Shown piece by piece: positions 10,566-22,400 of a stretch of 64,000 nucleotides of DNA. The notes beneath the pieces are model-generated. The model ran no database searches, had not been told where the DNA came from, and saw only the letters and a list, made by a program, of their open reading frames with translations. Where the stretch lies: positions 58,581,174-58,645,173 of the forward strand of contig CM059975.1 of NCBI GenBank assembly GCA_030490835.1, written 5' to 3'. The position numbers were made by a program, and so were the translations under genes. The first letter of the stretch is position 1. Each line of letters begins with the position of its first letter. The DNA is from Annona cherimola (taxonomy: Eukaryota > Streptophyta > Magnoliopsida > Magnoliales > Annonaceae).

Positions 10566-11099
10566 ACGGCGGGTTCTTAATTTGATCTCATCCAAATTTT
10601 TTTTCTTTTCTTTCATCATATAAGCTTATACTTGTCATCATTCATAGTGGACTCATCCATATCATCATAAAATTTATCGTACAAATATCTTTACTTTCAT
10701 ATTGTAGGCAACATATGTATTCATAAATAAAAATTCATGTAGAATTTCATACATAATCACTTATCTATTTACATCATATATAATCAAACCCATTTCATTA
10801 TAAGCAATACATTCATCCATTCATTCTTCAACATACCAATACCTTTTAGCTTTGATCATTTCCTCAGCCTTAAACCTGTCTAAGGTTGGGAAAACAAAAC
10901 GTGAGTGATAAACTCAGTAAGCAAGCATCATTTTTTTCATTTAAATGCATCCCTTGCCCATTGGGTACGAGACACTTATCAAGTGATCAACTACCAATAG
11001 GAAGAAACCTTTTATAGAAATCTTCCTTATAATAAACCCATAAAACTTTTTGCATGTCCCCATTTCGAGGTTTTTCAAAAATGATGTCTGTGTATCTAA

Positions 11100-11583
11100 A
11101 CCATTTTTCATGGGGACAATGGTTTATCCCAAGTTATTTTTCATCTACCATGAGGACATGTCATTGTCCAAAAATACTTTTCATATGGCATGAGGACAAT
11201 TATATGTCCTAAAACATTTTTTCTTATAACCTTTTTCCCCATGAGGACATTTACATGTCCCGAAATATCATTTATTTAAATTTCTTTATAACCCAACTCG
11301 GGGTTATTCAAAAGCAACGCATGTGCATAGAAATCTTTTATTTATGCAGACATTCTCATGTCCAAAAATATTTTTCCATATAAACCTCTTTTAACCTGCA
11401 TATAAGATACCAAACCCTTTTTAAACCAACAGGACAGGCATATTCATGTCCTAAAGTATTTTTACGGTATCTTCTGAAAACTAAACATATACCAATTTAA
11501 AACCAACACAAATTTATTTAAAACCAAACAAAGTAGGTGCCATTTTGGGACTTTTAAAACATAGGGAACATATGTATGTTCCC
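11100..11583 (+). repeat. GGACA/TGTCC hairpin array in L1
   Basis: Short inverted repeats of the type GGACA-n-TGTCC recur every 40-60 bp, often as CATGAGGACA...ATGTCC followed by an A/T-rich spacer. The last unit, 11564-11583, has the altered but still perfectly paired arms GGGAACAT and ATGTTCCC around ATGT. See the better preserved array in L3. Confidence 0.65.
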
Positions 11584-11950
11584 AAAAACATATGGATCTG
11601 TGTCTCTGACCCTCAGGTTGGTGACACTTAACAAGTGATCATCCTCCCCTAGGAAAGAAACCTTTCATGAGACAGCACGCGAGTCAGGCGTCTGCTCATG
11701 AGCTTCCTCCCATTTCAGAGAGGGCACCGCCGGCCTCCGGCCTTCCCTGAGCGACTCGGCTATAGGTAGAGGTGATCTCTGGTTTACGACCATTTTGGTC
11801 CGTAATCGTCTCCACCATGAGCCTAGTACATCGTTTTGCGCACACTCGTATGCTAGCAATGATTTTCACAAAACTTAGCTTAGTCATTTGACTGTGCCCT
11901 TTTTAAGCCTCAGCTTGATATGTATAATGCTAACTTAGTCCGCAGACTAT

Positions 11951-12050
11951 GCCCTTCTCAAATTGAGAACTGGGCATGATTGTTTTGAAAATAAAATATT
12001 TTAAACCACTCAGTCCACAGACTATGCCCTTCTCGAATTGAGAACTGGGC
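11951..12050 (+). repeat. Two tandem GCCC...GGGC hairpins in L1
   Basis: Units 11951-11975 and 12026-12050 are 75 bp apart. Each has outer arms GCCC/GGGC and inner arms TTCTC/GAGAA around AAATT or GAATT. Each is preceded by AGTCCRCAGACT. L2 has a single related copy near 20969-20993. The units differ at one loop base. Confidence 0.65.
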
Positions 12051-15000
12051 GTGACTATTTTGAAAATAAAACATTTTTGTAAACTATTTCCAAATCTTGA
12101 TCTTAGGATGACCACCCTTAAAGAGTTTAGCAATGTTTTAATAAATCCATTTTACCAAACAATTGAAATATTTGAGAAGACTATATTTTGCAAAACTTTA
12201 ATGATTTGCTAAACAAATTTTAAAATTCTCATTTTAAGAAGCTTTTGAATTAATTCAAAACTTGCACAGATAAAAATTTTCTTAATAACATTTTTATAAG
12301 CAAAACATATGCAACTCTTTTCCATCCATTGTAATGACATTATCGGTCTTGTCCACGTCACTTCTTGGTTGCTCTTATATATAGAGAAGTTTGCATAATC
12401 TTTTGATAATTATTTACACATAAAATCACCAAATCATTTTGTAGGATTGGCCACCCTTAATCTTTTTGGAACATCAGAGTAAAGCATCTTCAAAGTGTTA
12501 CAACTCTTAAGAGTTGAAAAGCACCTTGATAGATTATTTCAAAATACCTACATAAATCTCAAAACATGTACATAAATTCAATTTATGATATTTAATGGAA
12601 ACCATTTCAAAACATCTATTTATTTCTAGAAACCATTTTGTAAAGAATTACATTTTTCAATAAAACTCCTTGGAAATAGAATTTCCATGGTTTGTTTTTG
12701 AATATCATTTTATGAAAGAGTCAAACTCTTTTAAGATAAAACTCTTTGTAAACCACACTTGTATGAACTTGCTTATATTAAAACCATCTTAAAACCCACA
12801 TCATTTTTCAAGAACTGAGCTTGCTTACTCTATAAGCAGCTCTCCACATCATTAATATAAACATTATCAAGTAATTTTAATACTTGAATGTAAATATTAT
12901 GCTTGAAAATTCACTTACTTATCTTGTAAGCAACTATGAAATCAACTTATTAAAGAAAGTTCATAAATTTCATAAAATTCCTTTGAAACAATATTTTGGA
13001 AAGCTCGCTTGCTTACCTGTTTCACGTTAGCTTTCTGAATCCGCCTTTTCTTTGCCCTTGCCTACATGAGAATAATATAACATTTTATATATTCCTTTTT
13101 GCTTGCATTCCACTTAGTTTTCCAACCCATTTTCATTAACATACATCATCCATTTGACTTCTCAAGTCGTTAGGCATAAATAGCACATATTTGCACATTT
13201 CATCGGTTAACACGTAACATATACAATCTCATAAGTAGGGTAACCATTCAACCGTATAAAATTCATCCAATAATTATCATTTATAGTTTCATTAACCTTC
13301 ATTTACCATTTTTGACTTATTTTTCAAAATTTACACATATGTGCTCCTTTAAGCACACGTCATCGCCTTAAACTTCGTAAATTAATTCCAAAATTTGAAA
13401 TTAATCATTATGAATTCTAAAAAGATATATAATCATGAACTCTATCATAGTTTCATATATTTTTGCACAAAATCAAATTACACAAGTCATTTATCACCTA
13501 TGCATGTCTATTCTTTTACATATGCCCATTTGACAACACATATAAGAGGCATTTCATAAAAATTTTCAAGTCAGAAACTTTGTCCATTTTTCAGCATGAT
13601 ATTCCTACTTAATTACCAATTTATTTAGAGTATTTTTATGGAATTTAAATACACTAATCATAGAATTCCAAAACAGCCCTTGTCTTCTTATTTTCACTAA
13701 GTTTCATCTTCTTATTTACCCATTAATTCCATATACATATAATAACATCAATTATCAACCACCTTTGCTATCCTTAATCCTTTATTACACTCTTGCCTAA
13801 TATATATATCAATTTGGATCATTTCTACAATGGTTTCATATTTCTTTTTGATTTTTCCTCAAACTATCCACATATGCTGAAATCAGGCGTATTGATATCT
13901 CTAAATCTTGATTTATAATCAAATAAAGGTATCTAATTCTGAATTTCTATCATATATCAATAAAAATATTAATTAACCTTCATAAATATTTCATCATGAA
14001 ATATTAACATTACATATTTATTTTGGCATTTTCACTATGTTGGACAGTGTTGTGAGTTTAGGGTCAGCCCTAATCACGTGAATTATAACCCATACTAATA
14101 TCACCCAAAAATAAATTTTTATTTTTTTAGAGTTATATTTGTGATGTCTTATACATCATATAAAAATTTCATATAAAAAATCCCTCTAAAAAAATTATTA
14201 AAAATCATTTACTACAGCTGATCCTGTCACCCATTCTACCCTATTTAGGTTGATCTTCTTGGGTTTTTAATTTGAAACCTACTTAATTTTTCAATCTGAA
14301 ATTTTGGTCGTCCCTTAATAATCATATAAGGAGAATGTAAAACAATTTTCATAGTGAAAATACTTCATTTACTACTTCATTCATATTTTGGTTTATAACA
14401 TCATATAACTTCCAGATTTGAAGTATAAAATCAAAATTAACATATACTTACTTGATTAATTGGTGATCCCTCCTTTTCCCCTTTCTTTTTCCTTCTTTTT
14501 TCTTCCTTCTTGGCTGGGCTAGGGCTGGACATGAGTTTCTGTTCTTGAGAGAGAAGATTTCAGCACTTGGAAAATTTTTCCAACCTCAACTCATGTGAAT
14601 GTGCATTCCTTTATAGAGCTGGATTTTCCAGCTATGGGCCCCACTTTGGAGCTGATTTTTTCACAAAAATTAATGTATTCTTATCCCTCCTAATGTTATG
14701 GTTAAATAATAACCAAGTAAAATAATTTTTTCCATTTTTATTAATGCCAAAAATCTGCTCCATCTAGACCGTCCAGCTGCCCCCATGGATCAAGTCCTTA
14801 CTGCCTTCATTTTCCAGATTTTTCATCATTTTTTTCAACCCTAATTTAAGGGTAATTTATACACCTCATTAACCTTTAATTTATGCATTAATTTGGCATA
14901 AAACAATTAGCAAAAATGGCAGCAACCACACATACCATTGCACATCATTTGCATGCAAACAAGCTATCCACTTTTCATCTTCAAGGCAGCTGCATTTAAC

Positions 15001-16422
15001 GATTTTTCTTGAATTTTTTTCACATAATTAAATGCTCATTAATGTGTCCCTAAATTTCATCTATCTATATGCATAATTTATAAAATTAAAAATTAAAAAA
15101 ACACAACTGCAACAACCCATGGACGTCCATATGCATGTCACCATGCTATGCTAGTTTGAGCTCTCTTTAGCCCCTTAAATGTGGACATCAATGCATGGAT
15201 AATTCATGGAATTTTTGCATTTTATAATTATGCATAAAATACCCTGGTTTTAAGCTGCATTTGACACCTATTTTTCCATTAAAATCATGCATTAATTCCA
15301 TGTACTCTAGCATTTAATGCATGGTACTCTTGAGGTGCAAAAGTCAACTATGCACACCTTTTTCAATGCAGGTATTTTCTGAACATGTTATACTTAATAT
15401 AAACCTTCAAAAATGTTATTCTCATAATTTCATTCAACCGTTTCAAATTTCATCTCAATCCGATTTTCCTAGCTCAAGTTATAGCCGTTTGAAGTTAACG
15501 GTTGGATTTGAGATATGATCAATAAATCATTAAAATAATTTCATCAAGGATTTTCATAACCCAATAATCCCATAATAAAAAGCCTATCATCATCAACTTT
15601 CCTGTCGAATTTTACTTGAATCCTCCTTACAGGCGTTGAATTATGAATTTTCTAGTGTTTTTCCACTAACTTGAGAATTATCCTTTTAAATTCTCATAAT
15701 CCATATCGAATAATCTAAAAATGATTATTCATGATGTATTGGTGTATTTTAATCAACAAAAAATTATTCTGATCCAATTGTCCCATATCAGCTCATACTG
15801 ATCACTCGAATCATCATTGCTAATCCTTAGCCCTAATTACCATAGTTTAGCAAAATCACAAAAATTATTTAAAATTCAATAAATTCACTTATAAATCACA
15901 TGTAAATGTTCAATGCATATATTTAATCCTACTTAGGTTGGGTTTTCACAAAAACTGACAAACTGGTAACTATTCGTTCTCCTTGTCGTTCTTTTAAAAC
16001 TAATTGCAGCAGTTCATTGGCAGGAAAAGTTCTCAAGCAAATATGGAGGTCAATTCAAATAACGACGAATGCGAGAAAATCTGAAGGCAAGAAAAAGAAT
16101 TACGGAAACGCAAAAGTTGGAGTTGGTTAACATCAGATGATCAAACTATAGTTGGACAGACGACTTTAAACCAAGCGCTTCTCGGGAGGCTACCCGAACT
16201 TTTCCTTTTTCTTTCAGGGGAGTTTGGTTTTAGTTTTTTTTTAGTTTTTTTTTCTTTTGGAATTTTGATAATTTTTTTAATTTGGAGCTTTATTGGTTAC
16301 TTTTCAGAGCCCACTTGGAAGGAAGCACCATGGGATGAAAATTCGGTTCAACTCGCCAAAACAGGGAAGTTAACATCTCACAATTTTTACAATTACTCCA
16401 TTTATTTTGATGGCATGATTTT

Positions 16423-16455
16423 CATTGAGAACAATGTCAATTTCAAGTGTGGGGG
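16423..16455 (+). other. GAGAAC-loop hairpin plus G tract in the G1 tail
   Basis: CATT (16423-16426) and AATG (16433-16436) enclose GAGAAC, and CAAGTGTGGGGG follows. This is the counterpart of 244-279 in element A, with one loop base changed. Confidence 0.55.
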
Positions 16456-16560
16456 CGAATACATTACATTAATTTTATCTAAATATTCTTTTCTACCCTG
16501 ATGATTATATTTTTATCATGATTATAATTTTTTGTGACATCGAAAAAAAATTCAATTTTT

Positions 16561-16717
16561 TTTTTTAAAATTTTAGGTAATTCTTGCATAAATTGTGATA
16601 TTAGATTGATTTAGACCCTACTTTGAACTCTTGTATTAAATTTTTTAAAAAATTTTAGGTAATTCTTGCATAAATTGTGATATTAGATTGATTTAGACCC
16701 CACTTTGAACTCTTGTA
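16561..16717 (+). repeat. Direct repeat of about 75 bp, period 82
   Basis: The segment TTTTAGGTAATTCTTGC...CTTTGAACTCTTGTAT occurs at 16571-16635 and again at 16653-16717, with a single base change (CCCTAC against CCCCAC). T/A-rich runs precede both. Near identity inside an old element suggests a later tandem duplication. Confidence 0.85.
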
Positions 16718-17878
16718 TGTCTTGTAAGCAAACCATACTTGAAATTTCAAAATCTTTGAGTTAGAAAAAGTTGAACCTTAATGAGATGTTAAATTTGTTT
16801 TTGAGCATGTACTTGTTGAAAATTCTCATATTTTTATCCTGAATCACTTGATGAAACTGGTATACCTAGGAACCAATTCTGTTTTCTTTCAAAATCAGAG
16901 CAATCCTCTCTAATTTATCAAAGGTTTTTCTAATACACACAATTGTCATTTAAGAAGGTAGTTTTTCCCATATACATGAAAATTTTATTCTGGTTAAAGA
17001 ATTTCCAAAGTCAAAACTCAATTTAACCAATTCATAGATATGATTAATAAAAAAAAATTCATGATGAGCCTATCTTTGAAAGTATAACAGTTGTTTACCC
17101 CCATTGAGCCTAGACTTAAATTTTTCTAAACCTCAATTCCCACTTAGTTGAACCAACCTTGAAACTGAATTTTGAGCTGAAAAGTGAAACGGGAATAAGG
17201 TTTGATCTCCTGACTGTGCAAGTAATCAAAATGGCTTCCTAAATACCCTGAAAAATGATGAGAGAAATCATTGTCGGACTTGGTTTAAAAAAAAAAAAAA
17301 CAACAACTGCTATACCATGGGTAAGAATAGGCTTAAAAGAGAATGAAAGCACTAAGTGTGGGGTAGCTTTATTTCCTGTTGCAAAATGAGGCTCGAATCA
17401 TGTGAAAACGGTTTAATTTTTGAAAATTTTTTGAAAATTTATTCTTTGTGTCAAACCTAACCATTGTCTTACTAAGTCCTTATGATCCTATGAATTGGCT
17501 AATTGAGTTGGTAGAGAAAATTTAAATGTAAAAATTTGATGAGATGTATATGTGGTAACTTGACTAATATTTTCTACATTACTACCATTATTTGAATTAT
17601 TGAATATGTGTATTGAATAACCAAATAAATGGGGAAGATATCTGATAATTGAGAGTTTATTGCGGGAGTTTTTGAACTCTTAATGATTGAAAGCAAAGTA
17701 GGTGACAGGGTGTACAGTATTAGTCATGTGAGAAGGGATTGTTGGCTGAGATTTTCAAACAGTATCATATTTTTTAGTTTAATACACTTATTAGCTTTCA
17801 ATAACTGACTAAACATTTATTTCCACTTTGTACTCAAAGTTTTGAAATTTTGCTATCTATTCTTGAATTCCTTTGTAT

Positions 17879-17917
17879 TTGCTTGAGGACAAGCAAAAGT
17901 TCAAGCGTGTGGGTATT
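17879..17917 (+). other. GAGGAC-loop hairpin and polypurine region of G1
   Basis: TTGCTT (17879-17884) and AAGCAA (17891-17896) are perfect arms around GAGGAC. AAGTTCAAGCGTGTGGGTATT then leads to the LTR start TGATAAG at 17918. The purine tract is less clean than in element A. Confidence 0.7.
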
Positions 17918-18068
17918 TGATAAGTGGAAATAAATAATATATTTTGTGGACATTTTATACTAATTTGGAGGGTAATTAATTGAGTTTAATATGAACTTTG
18001 CTCTAAAATGTGGTTTTGCAACATTTGGGTGTTAAATATTAATTTCAAATTATTTAAACAATTTTTGT
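17918..18068 (+). mobile_element. G1 3' LTR, first 151 bp only
   Basis: TGATAAGTGGAAATAAATAA... matches 4055-4205 with about nine changes. Similarity stops abruptly after CAATTTTTGT at 18068, where sequence of inverted LTR L3 begins. Neither the end of this LTR nor the end of L3 is present, so the join is a deletion or rearrangement point. Confidence 0.75.
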
Positions 18069-19456
18069 AAATCGGCTATCACCTAGGGAAGTTAATGTAT
18101 GGTAGATTGAGGTGCATTTAAGGCATAAAATGCCAAACTAAAGGGCTGCCATGTGGGACGTTGCAAATGGACAGCAACATGGACCATCAATGCTTAGATT
18201 TTGTGAATTTATGAAGAGATAAATGATGAAATTATCTTGTAGCAAATGATGCCATGTGTTTAAGGGGATAAAGAGGCATTTAAGTAGTCATTAAATGGGG
18301 TCAAATGAGAGCATTAGTTGCTGAAAAATTCCAGCAACTTTCTAAGGAAACTAAACGTGCAAGGAAGGAAGGAAAGAGAGAGGAAAAAGGAAAGCGGAGA
18401 AAAATTCTCCAAGGACCAGCTGCTATGCACGTCCAAACCCAGCAAGGAGGAGAGGAAAAGAGGAAGAAAAGGAGAAGGAAAATAGGAAGGCAAGGGTTGG
18501 TAGCAAGCTCGGGGAGTTCGGGACAAAGAATCGACGAAATCGGGTAAGTACCCGTTGAGTTTAAGCCTTCCAATTTCCAAGTTTTCCTCTTGATTTGGAA
18601 TCATGATTTTGAGTCATAAAAGACCTCTTAAAGAACATGTTTCAAATAATAAATATTCTTAGTTAAATACGTTGGTTTATAAAGTTTAATTTGGGGATTA
18701 ATCAGCCCATATCATCTAATCTACACTCATGAGTAGTAAATCTGGACCTGGAAAGGAAAATATGGAAGAAATAGTTAATGAACTATTTTTATCATAAAAA
18801 TGTGTGGGAAGACTTATTATTGGGTGATTAAGGAACTACCCCATTTTTAGCTTAAAAGGATAAGCACGTTTCAAATTAAAAATCTGGAAAAATCAACCTG
18901 GACAGGATTGAATGGGTGGCAGGATCAGCTGCACCAAATGATTTTTAGTAACTTTTTTACAAGTAATTTTAGTCTAAACCTTTTACAGGATATATAATAC
19001 ATATTTAGGATCACACAAAAAAATAAAAATTAGGTTTTAATGTGTAGAAATATACCCCATAATTTACTTGATTCAGGCTGTCTGAAAAGGGATGCTGCTG
19101 TCTAGCAGAGTAAAAATACAAAAATAAATAGAAATACTAAATATTTCATGCTGGAAATATTTATTTTAATTAATTAATGTAGTTATTAAGGTATGATATA
19201 AATTTTAGATCAAAAATACTTGATTTGATATTAATTCAAGATTTTGAGAATTCAATGTGCCTGAATTCAACATTATGGACAGCTTAAGGAATAAATCAAG
19301 ATAAATGTTAAATTCCAGGTTTTGTGATGGAATTTAACTTATAATGGGATATAAACAAGTGATTATGAGGGTTTAACCTATTAGAGTTAAACAAGATTAC
19401 CATAAATATGATTTTTTAAAGATATGCAAAGGGATGTTCAAAGAGAGGTGCAAAGG

Positions 19457-22400
19457 TGTGGCGCCTCAACCCGAGACGTCACTTCCTTACCTCAAGTCCT
19501 TATTGATTGGTAAATGTGAATCAGGATTGTTGCCCTGATAATGCGGCGGATTCTTAATTAGATCTCGTACAAAAAAAAAATTTTGATTCGTTTCTTTATC
19601 CATCCTCATTTTTTTCTTTGTATTGCACTTCATTCGTCTTGTAAGCAATGATACACTTGTAATTTTGTTGCACATAACATTTTAACATACTACATGGTTT
19701 CGTTATAAATTTTTCATAAACTTGTCCCCTGATAGTTATCATCAATTGTATATATCATTCATAAAATTTTCTTCTTGTTCTCTTACATCCTTGGTTTTCA
19801 CAACCTGGCCAAGCCATAACCATATAAAATTCATTCATAATTGAATACTAAAACACCTACACTTGTATTCATACATTATCATATCTTAAAAATTCCAATA
19901 ATATCATTCGATACACATAACTAATTATTTAGCACACCCATAAATACCATTTCATACCTTTCCTCAAGTACTCATGCTCTCCACCTCTTGAGCTTTACTA
20001 TACCTGTCTGAGGTTTGGAAAAAACAAAACGTGAGTAATGAACTCAGTAAGTAAGCATTTTGCATTTTCATATAAATGCATTTCTCTCTGTTCGGTAGAA
20101 GACACTTATCAAGAATCAACTACCAACAGGAGGAAACCTTTCATAAAAACCTTTCATTTAAACCCTGCATAAAACTTTTCATTCAAATCCTTCATAAAAC
20201 CTTTCATTTAAATCATTCATGACAACCATTATAAATCATTCTTGAAAACCATTCCTATCAAACATTCATATAATCTTTTTATAAGAGGACAAATATATGT
20301 CCTAAATTATTTTCATATAATCCTATATTCATGAGGACAATCTTATGTCCTAAATCATTTGCATATAAACCTTATTATATAAGGACAATTATATGTCCTG
20401 AAACAATTCCGTATAAATCTTTTTCAATACAACGCATATGCATATATAAAAAGTGTCCTGAAATAGATAAGTAAACATTGTTTTCCGTGGACCTTATTAT
20501 GTTCTGAAATATCATTAAATAAACATTACTCCATGTGGACATCATCATGTCCAAAACATATTCTCATGTCCCCATTTTGGGGTTTTTAATACAAATGATA
20601 TGCATATATGTTTCTAAACCTCTGTTAGGAGACACTTACCAAGTGATCATCCTTCCACAGGAAAGAAACTATTCATGTGACTACACCGCTAGCTAGGCAG
20701 TTGTCCATAATCCTGCTCCCATTTTAGGGAGGGCGCCGCCGGCCTCCTGCCTTCCCTTAGCAACTTGGCCACAGGTAGAGGTTGGCCTTGGTATGCAACC
20801 GTCTCACTCTGCAACCGCCTCCACCATGGGCCTAGTAGGTGGTTTTTGTGCACACTCGTTTGTATTCGCATTGTCATGCTATTATGATTTCATAAAATCA
20901 ATACAATCCTAAATCCATGTGATTTTTCAAATAAAAACTTGATATCATGATCCATTGCAGTCCTCAGACTAAGCCCATCTCAAGTTGAGAATTGGGCATA
21001 ATTATTTTTCCAAGATAAAACATTTTCATAAACCGTCTTCAAATAATAATGTTAGGATGACCACCCTTGAAGAATTTTAAAAACATGTTAATGAATAAAT
21101 TTTACAAAATATTTATAATACTTGAGAAAATATCATTTTCGAGAATATTTCTTGTTTATTGATAAACAATTTTAGAATCATCTTGTAAACCGATTTCGAA
21201 CATTTCAATAACTTGAAAAGAATAGACTTTTCTTATAAACGTTTTTATTCCCTTTTCTGGGCTTTTTATGAACGAAGGATAGGCAAACACATCTGTTTTC
21301 ATTTTATTGGCATTATATGCCTTGTCCACATACCATCCTTACCACATTGATGTAGAGAAGCGTTTGCACTATCTTTTGAATTTTAAATTAGTCATCAAAT
21401 CATTTTATAACATCAAGTTATTGAGTGGGTCATCCTTAAAACTCTTTTAGAAAGAAACACATGAGTATAAGATATTTTTCAAAGTATTTCAGTCTTCAAA
21501 GAGACAAAGTATTTTGATAAATCAGTTCAAAGAATCTATATAAATCATTTTAAAACATTTATAAGTCATTTCAAATGCCCTATTTATTTACAAATTTCAT
21601 TGTATGAAAAATCATATAATTTTTCTCAAAACCCTTTAGGAATAGAATTCTCAATGTTTGTTTCTAATATTATCTTGGAAAAGAATTAAGAACTCTTTCA
21701 TCATAAATGTTTTTGAAATAGCATTTCTAGGAACTTACTTAACCGGAAACCATCTTCAAACATGTCATTAATACAGAGTAAAAATCATACCGTCAAGATT
21801 CGAGCATGCTTAAAATGAAGTAATGCTAAGGCTTTTCATTAAAGTCATATTTTCAAAAATGGAATTTGCTTACTCTGCAAGCAAAACTTAAAGTCAACAA
21901 TACATGTACTTGAAACAAAATCAACATTCATGAAGGTTCGCTTACTTACCTTGTAAGCAATCCTGAAACATCTTAATAATACAAGTTCAAACCATTTCAA
22001 CATTCATTAACAAAATAACATTTGGAAATACTATCTAAAGCATCATTATAAAGCATTTGTAATCATTTCAACTTTCCAAATGAAACCAATATTTTCAAAA
22101 GATTGCTTGCTTACCTGAGTCGATCCTTTGTGCTTTCCATCCCTTGCTTTTTCCTTCAATTCACATATACGTGTCACATGGGTTTAATCTCATATGGCCC
22201 GTAACATGCTAACTTTAAATCATTCTTTCCTTGACATTAGCATTTGTATTTCCCTATAACCACATATTCATATAAATTTAATACATTGGTTGTTTCTTTC
22301 CTTCTATACTTATATTTTGTGTAGGAATTTCTTGAAATTATTCAAGATATCCTTTCATATCCCATAACATGTTAATTTTCTATCAAAAATTTATTTAGAA

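Larger units (their letters stand above)
10477..15950 (+). mobile_element. L1: 5.5-kb solo LTR inserted in G1
   Basis: It begins TGTGGCGCCC and ends GGTTTTCACA. The flanking pentamers are identical: AAAAC at 10472-10476 and 15951-15955. TG...CA ends, a 5-bp duplication, no coding region and no internal domain identify a solo LTR of 5474 bp. Relatives are L2, L3, L4 and L5. Shared landmarks in order are: a GTGATCAGG hairpin near the left end, the conserved word CGTGAGTGATAAACTCAGTAAGCAAGC, the GGACA/TGTCC hairpin array, a GC-rich island (CACCGCCGGCC, near 11727), GCCC...GGGC hairpins, a pyrimidine-rich stretch near 14470-14510, and CACA at the end. Such lengths occur in some chromovirus (Tekay/Del) and Tat/Ogre LTRs. 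With no internal domain present, the lineage cannot be fixed. Confidence 0.9.
15956..17917 (+). mobile_element. G1 3' tail (post-pol region)
   Basis: G1 resumes directly after the AAAAC duplication of L1. The word AAGCGCTTCTCGGGAGGC near 16174 is of the kind found just past pol in Athila/Tat elements. A GAGAAC-loop hairpin with G tract (16423-16455), an 82-bp direct repeat and a long AT-rich stretch follow, ending in hairpin and polypurine tract at 17879-17917. The small reading frame at 16265-16501 covers part of it but has no recognisable domain. Confidence 0.75.
4055..18068 (+). mobile_element. G1: non-autonomous Athila-like gypsy element, gag-protease only, with two nested insertions
   Basis: It starts TGATAAGTAG at 4055, and its 3' LTR starts TGATAAGTGG at 17918. 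It contains a primer binding site, a decayed gag-protease frame and a long 3' tail with GAGGAC hairpins. Reverse transcriptase, RNase H and integrase are absent. Once L1 is set aside, protease is followed within a few hundred bases by the post-pol word AAGCGCTTCTCGGGAGGC. Insertions are LTR B (5707-7214) in the 5' LTR and L1 (10477-15950). The first 151 bases of the two LTRs differ at about nine positions (roughly 6%), so the insertion is old. The right end is lost: the 3' LTR breaks off at 18068. Confidence 0.8.
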
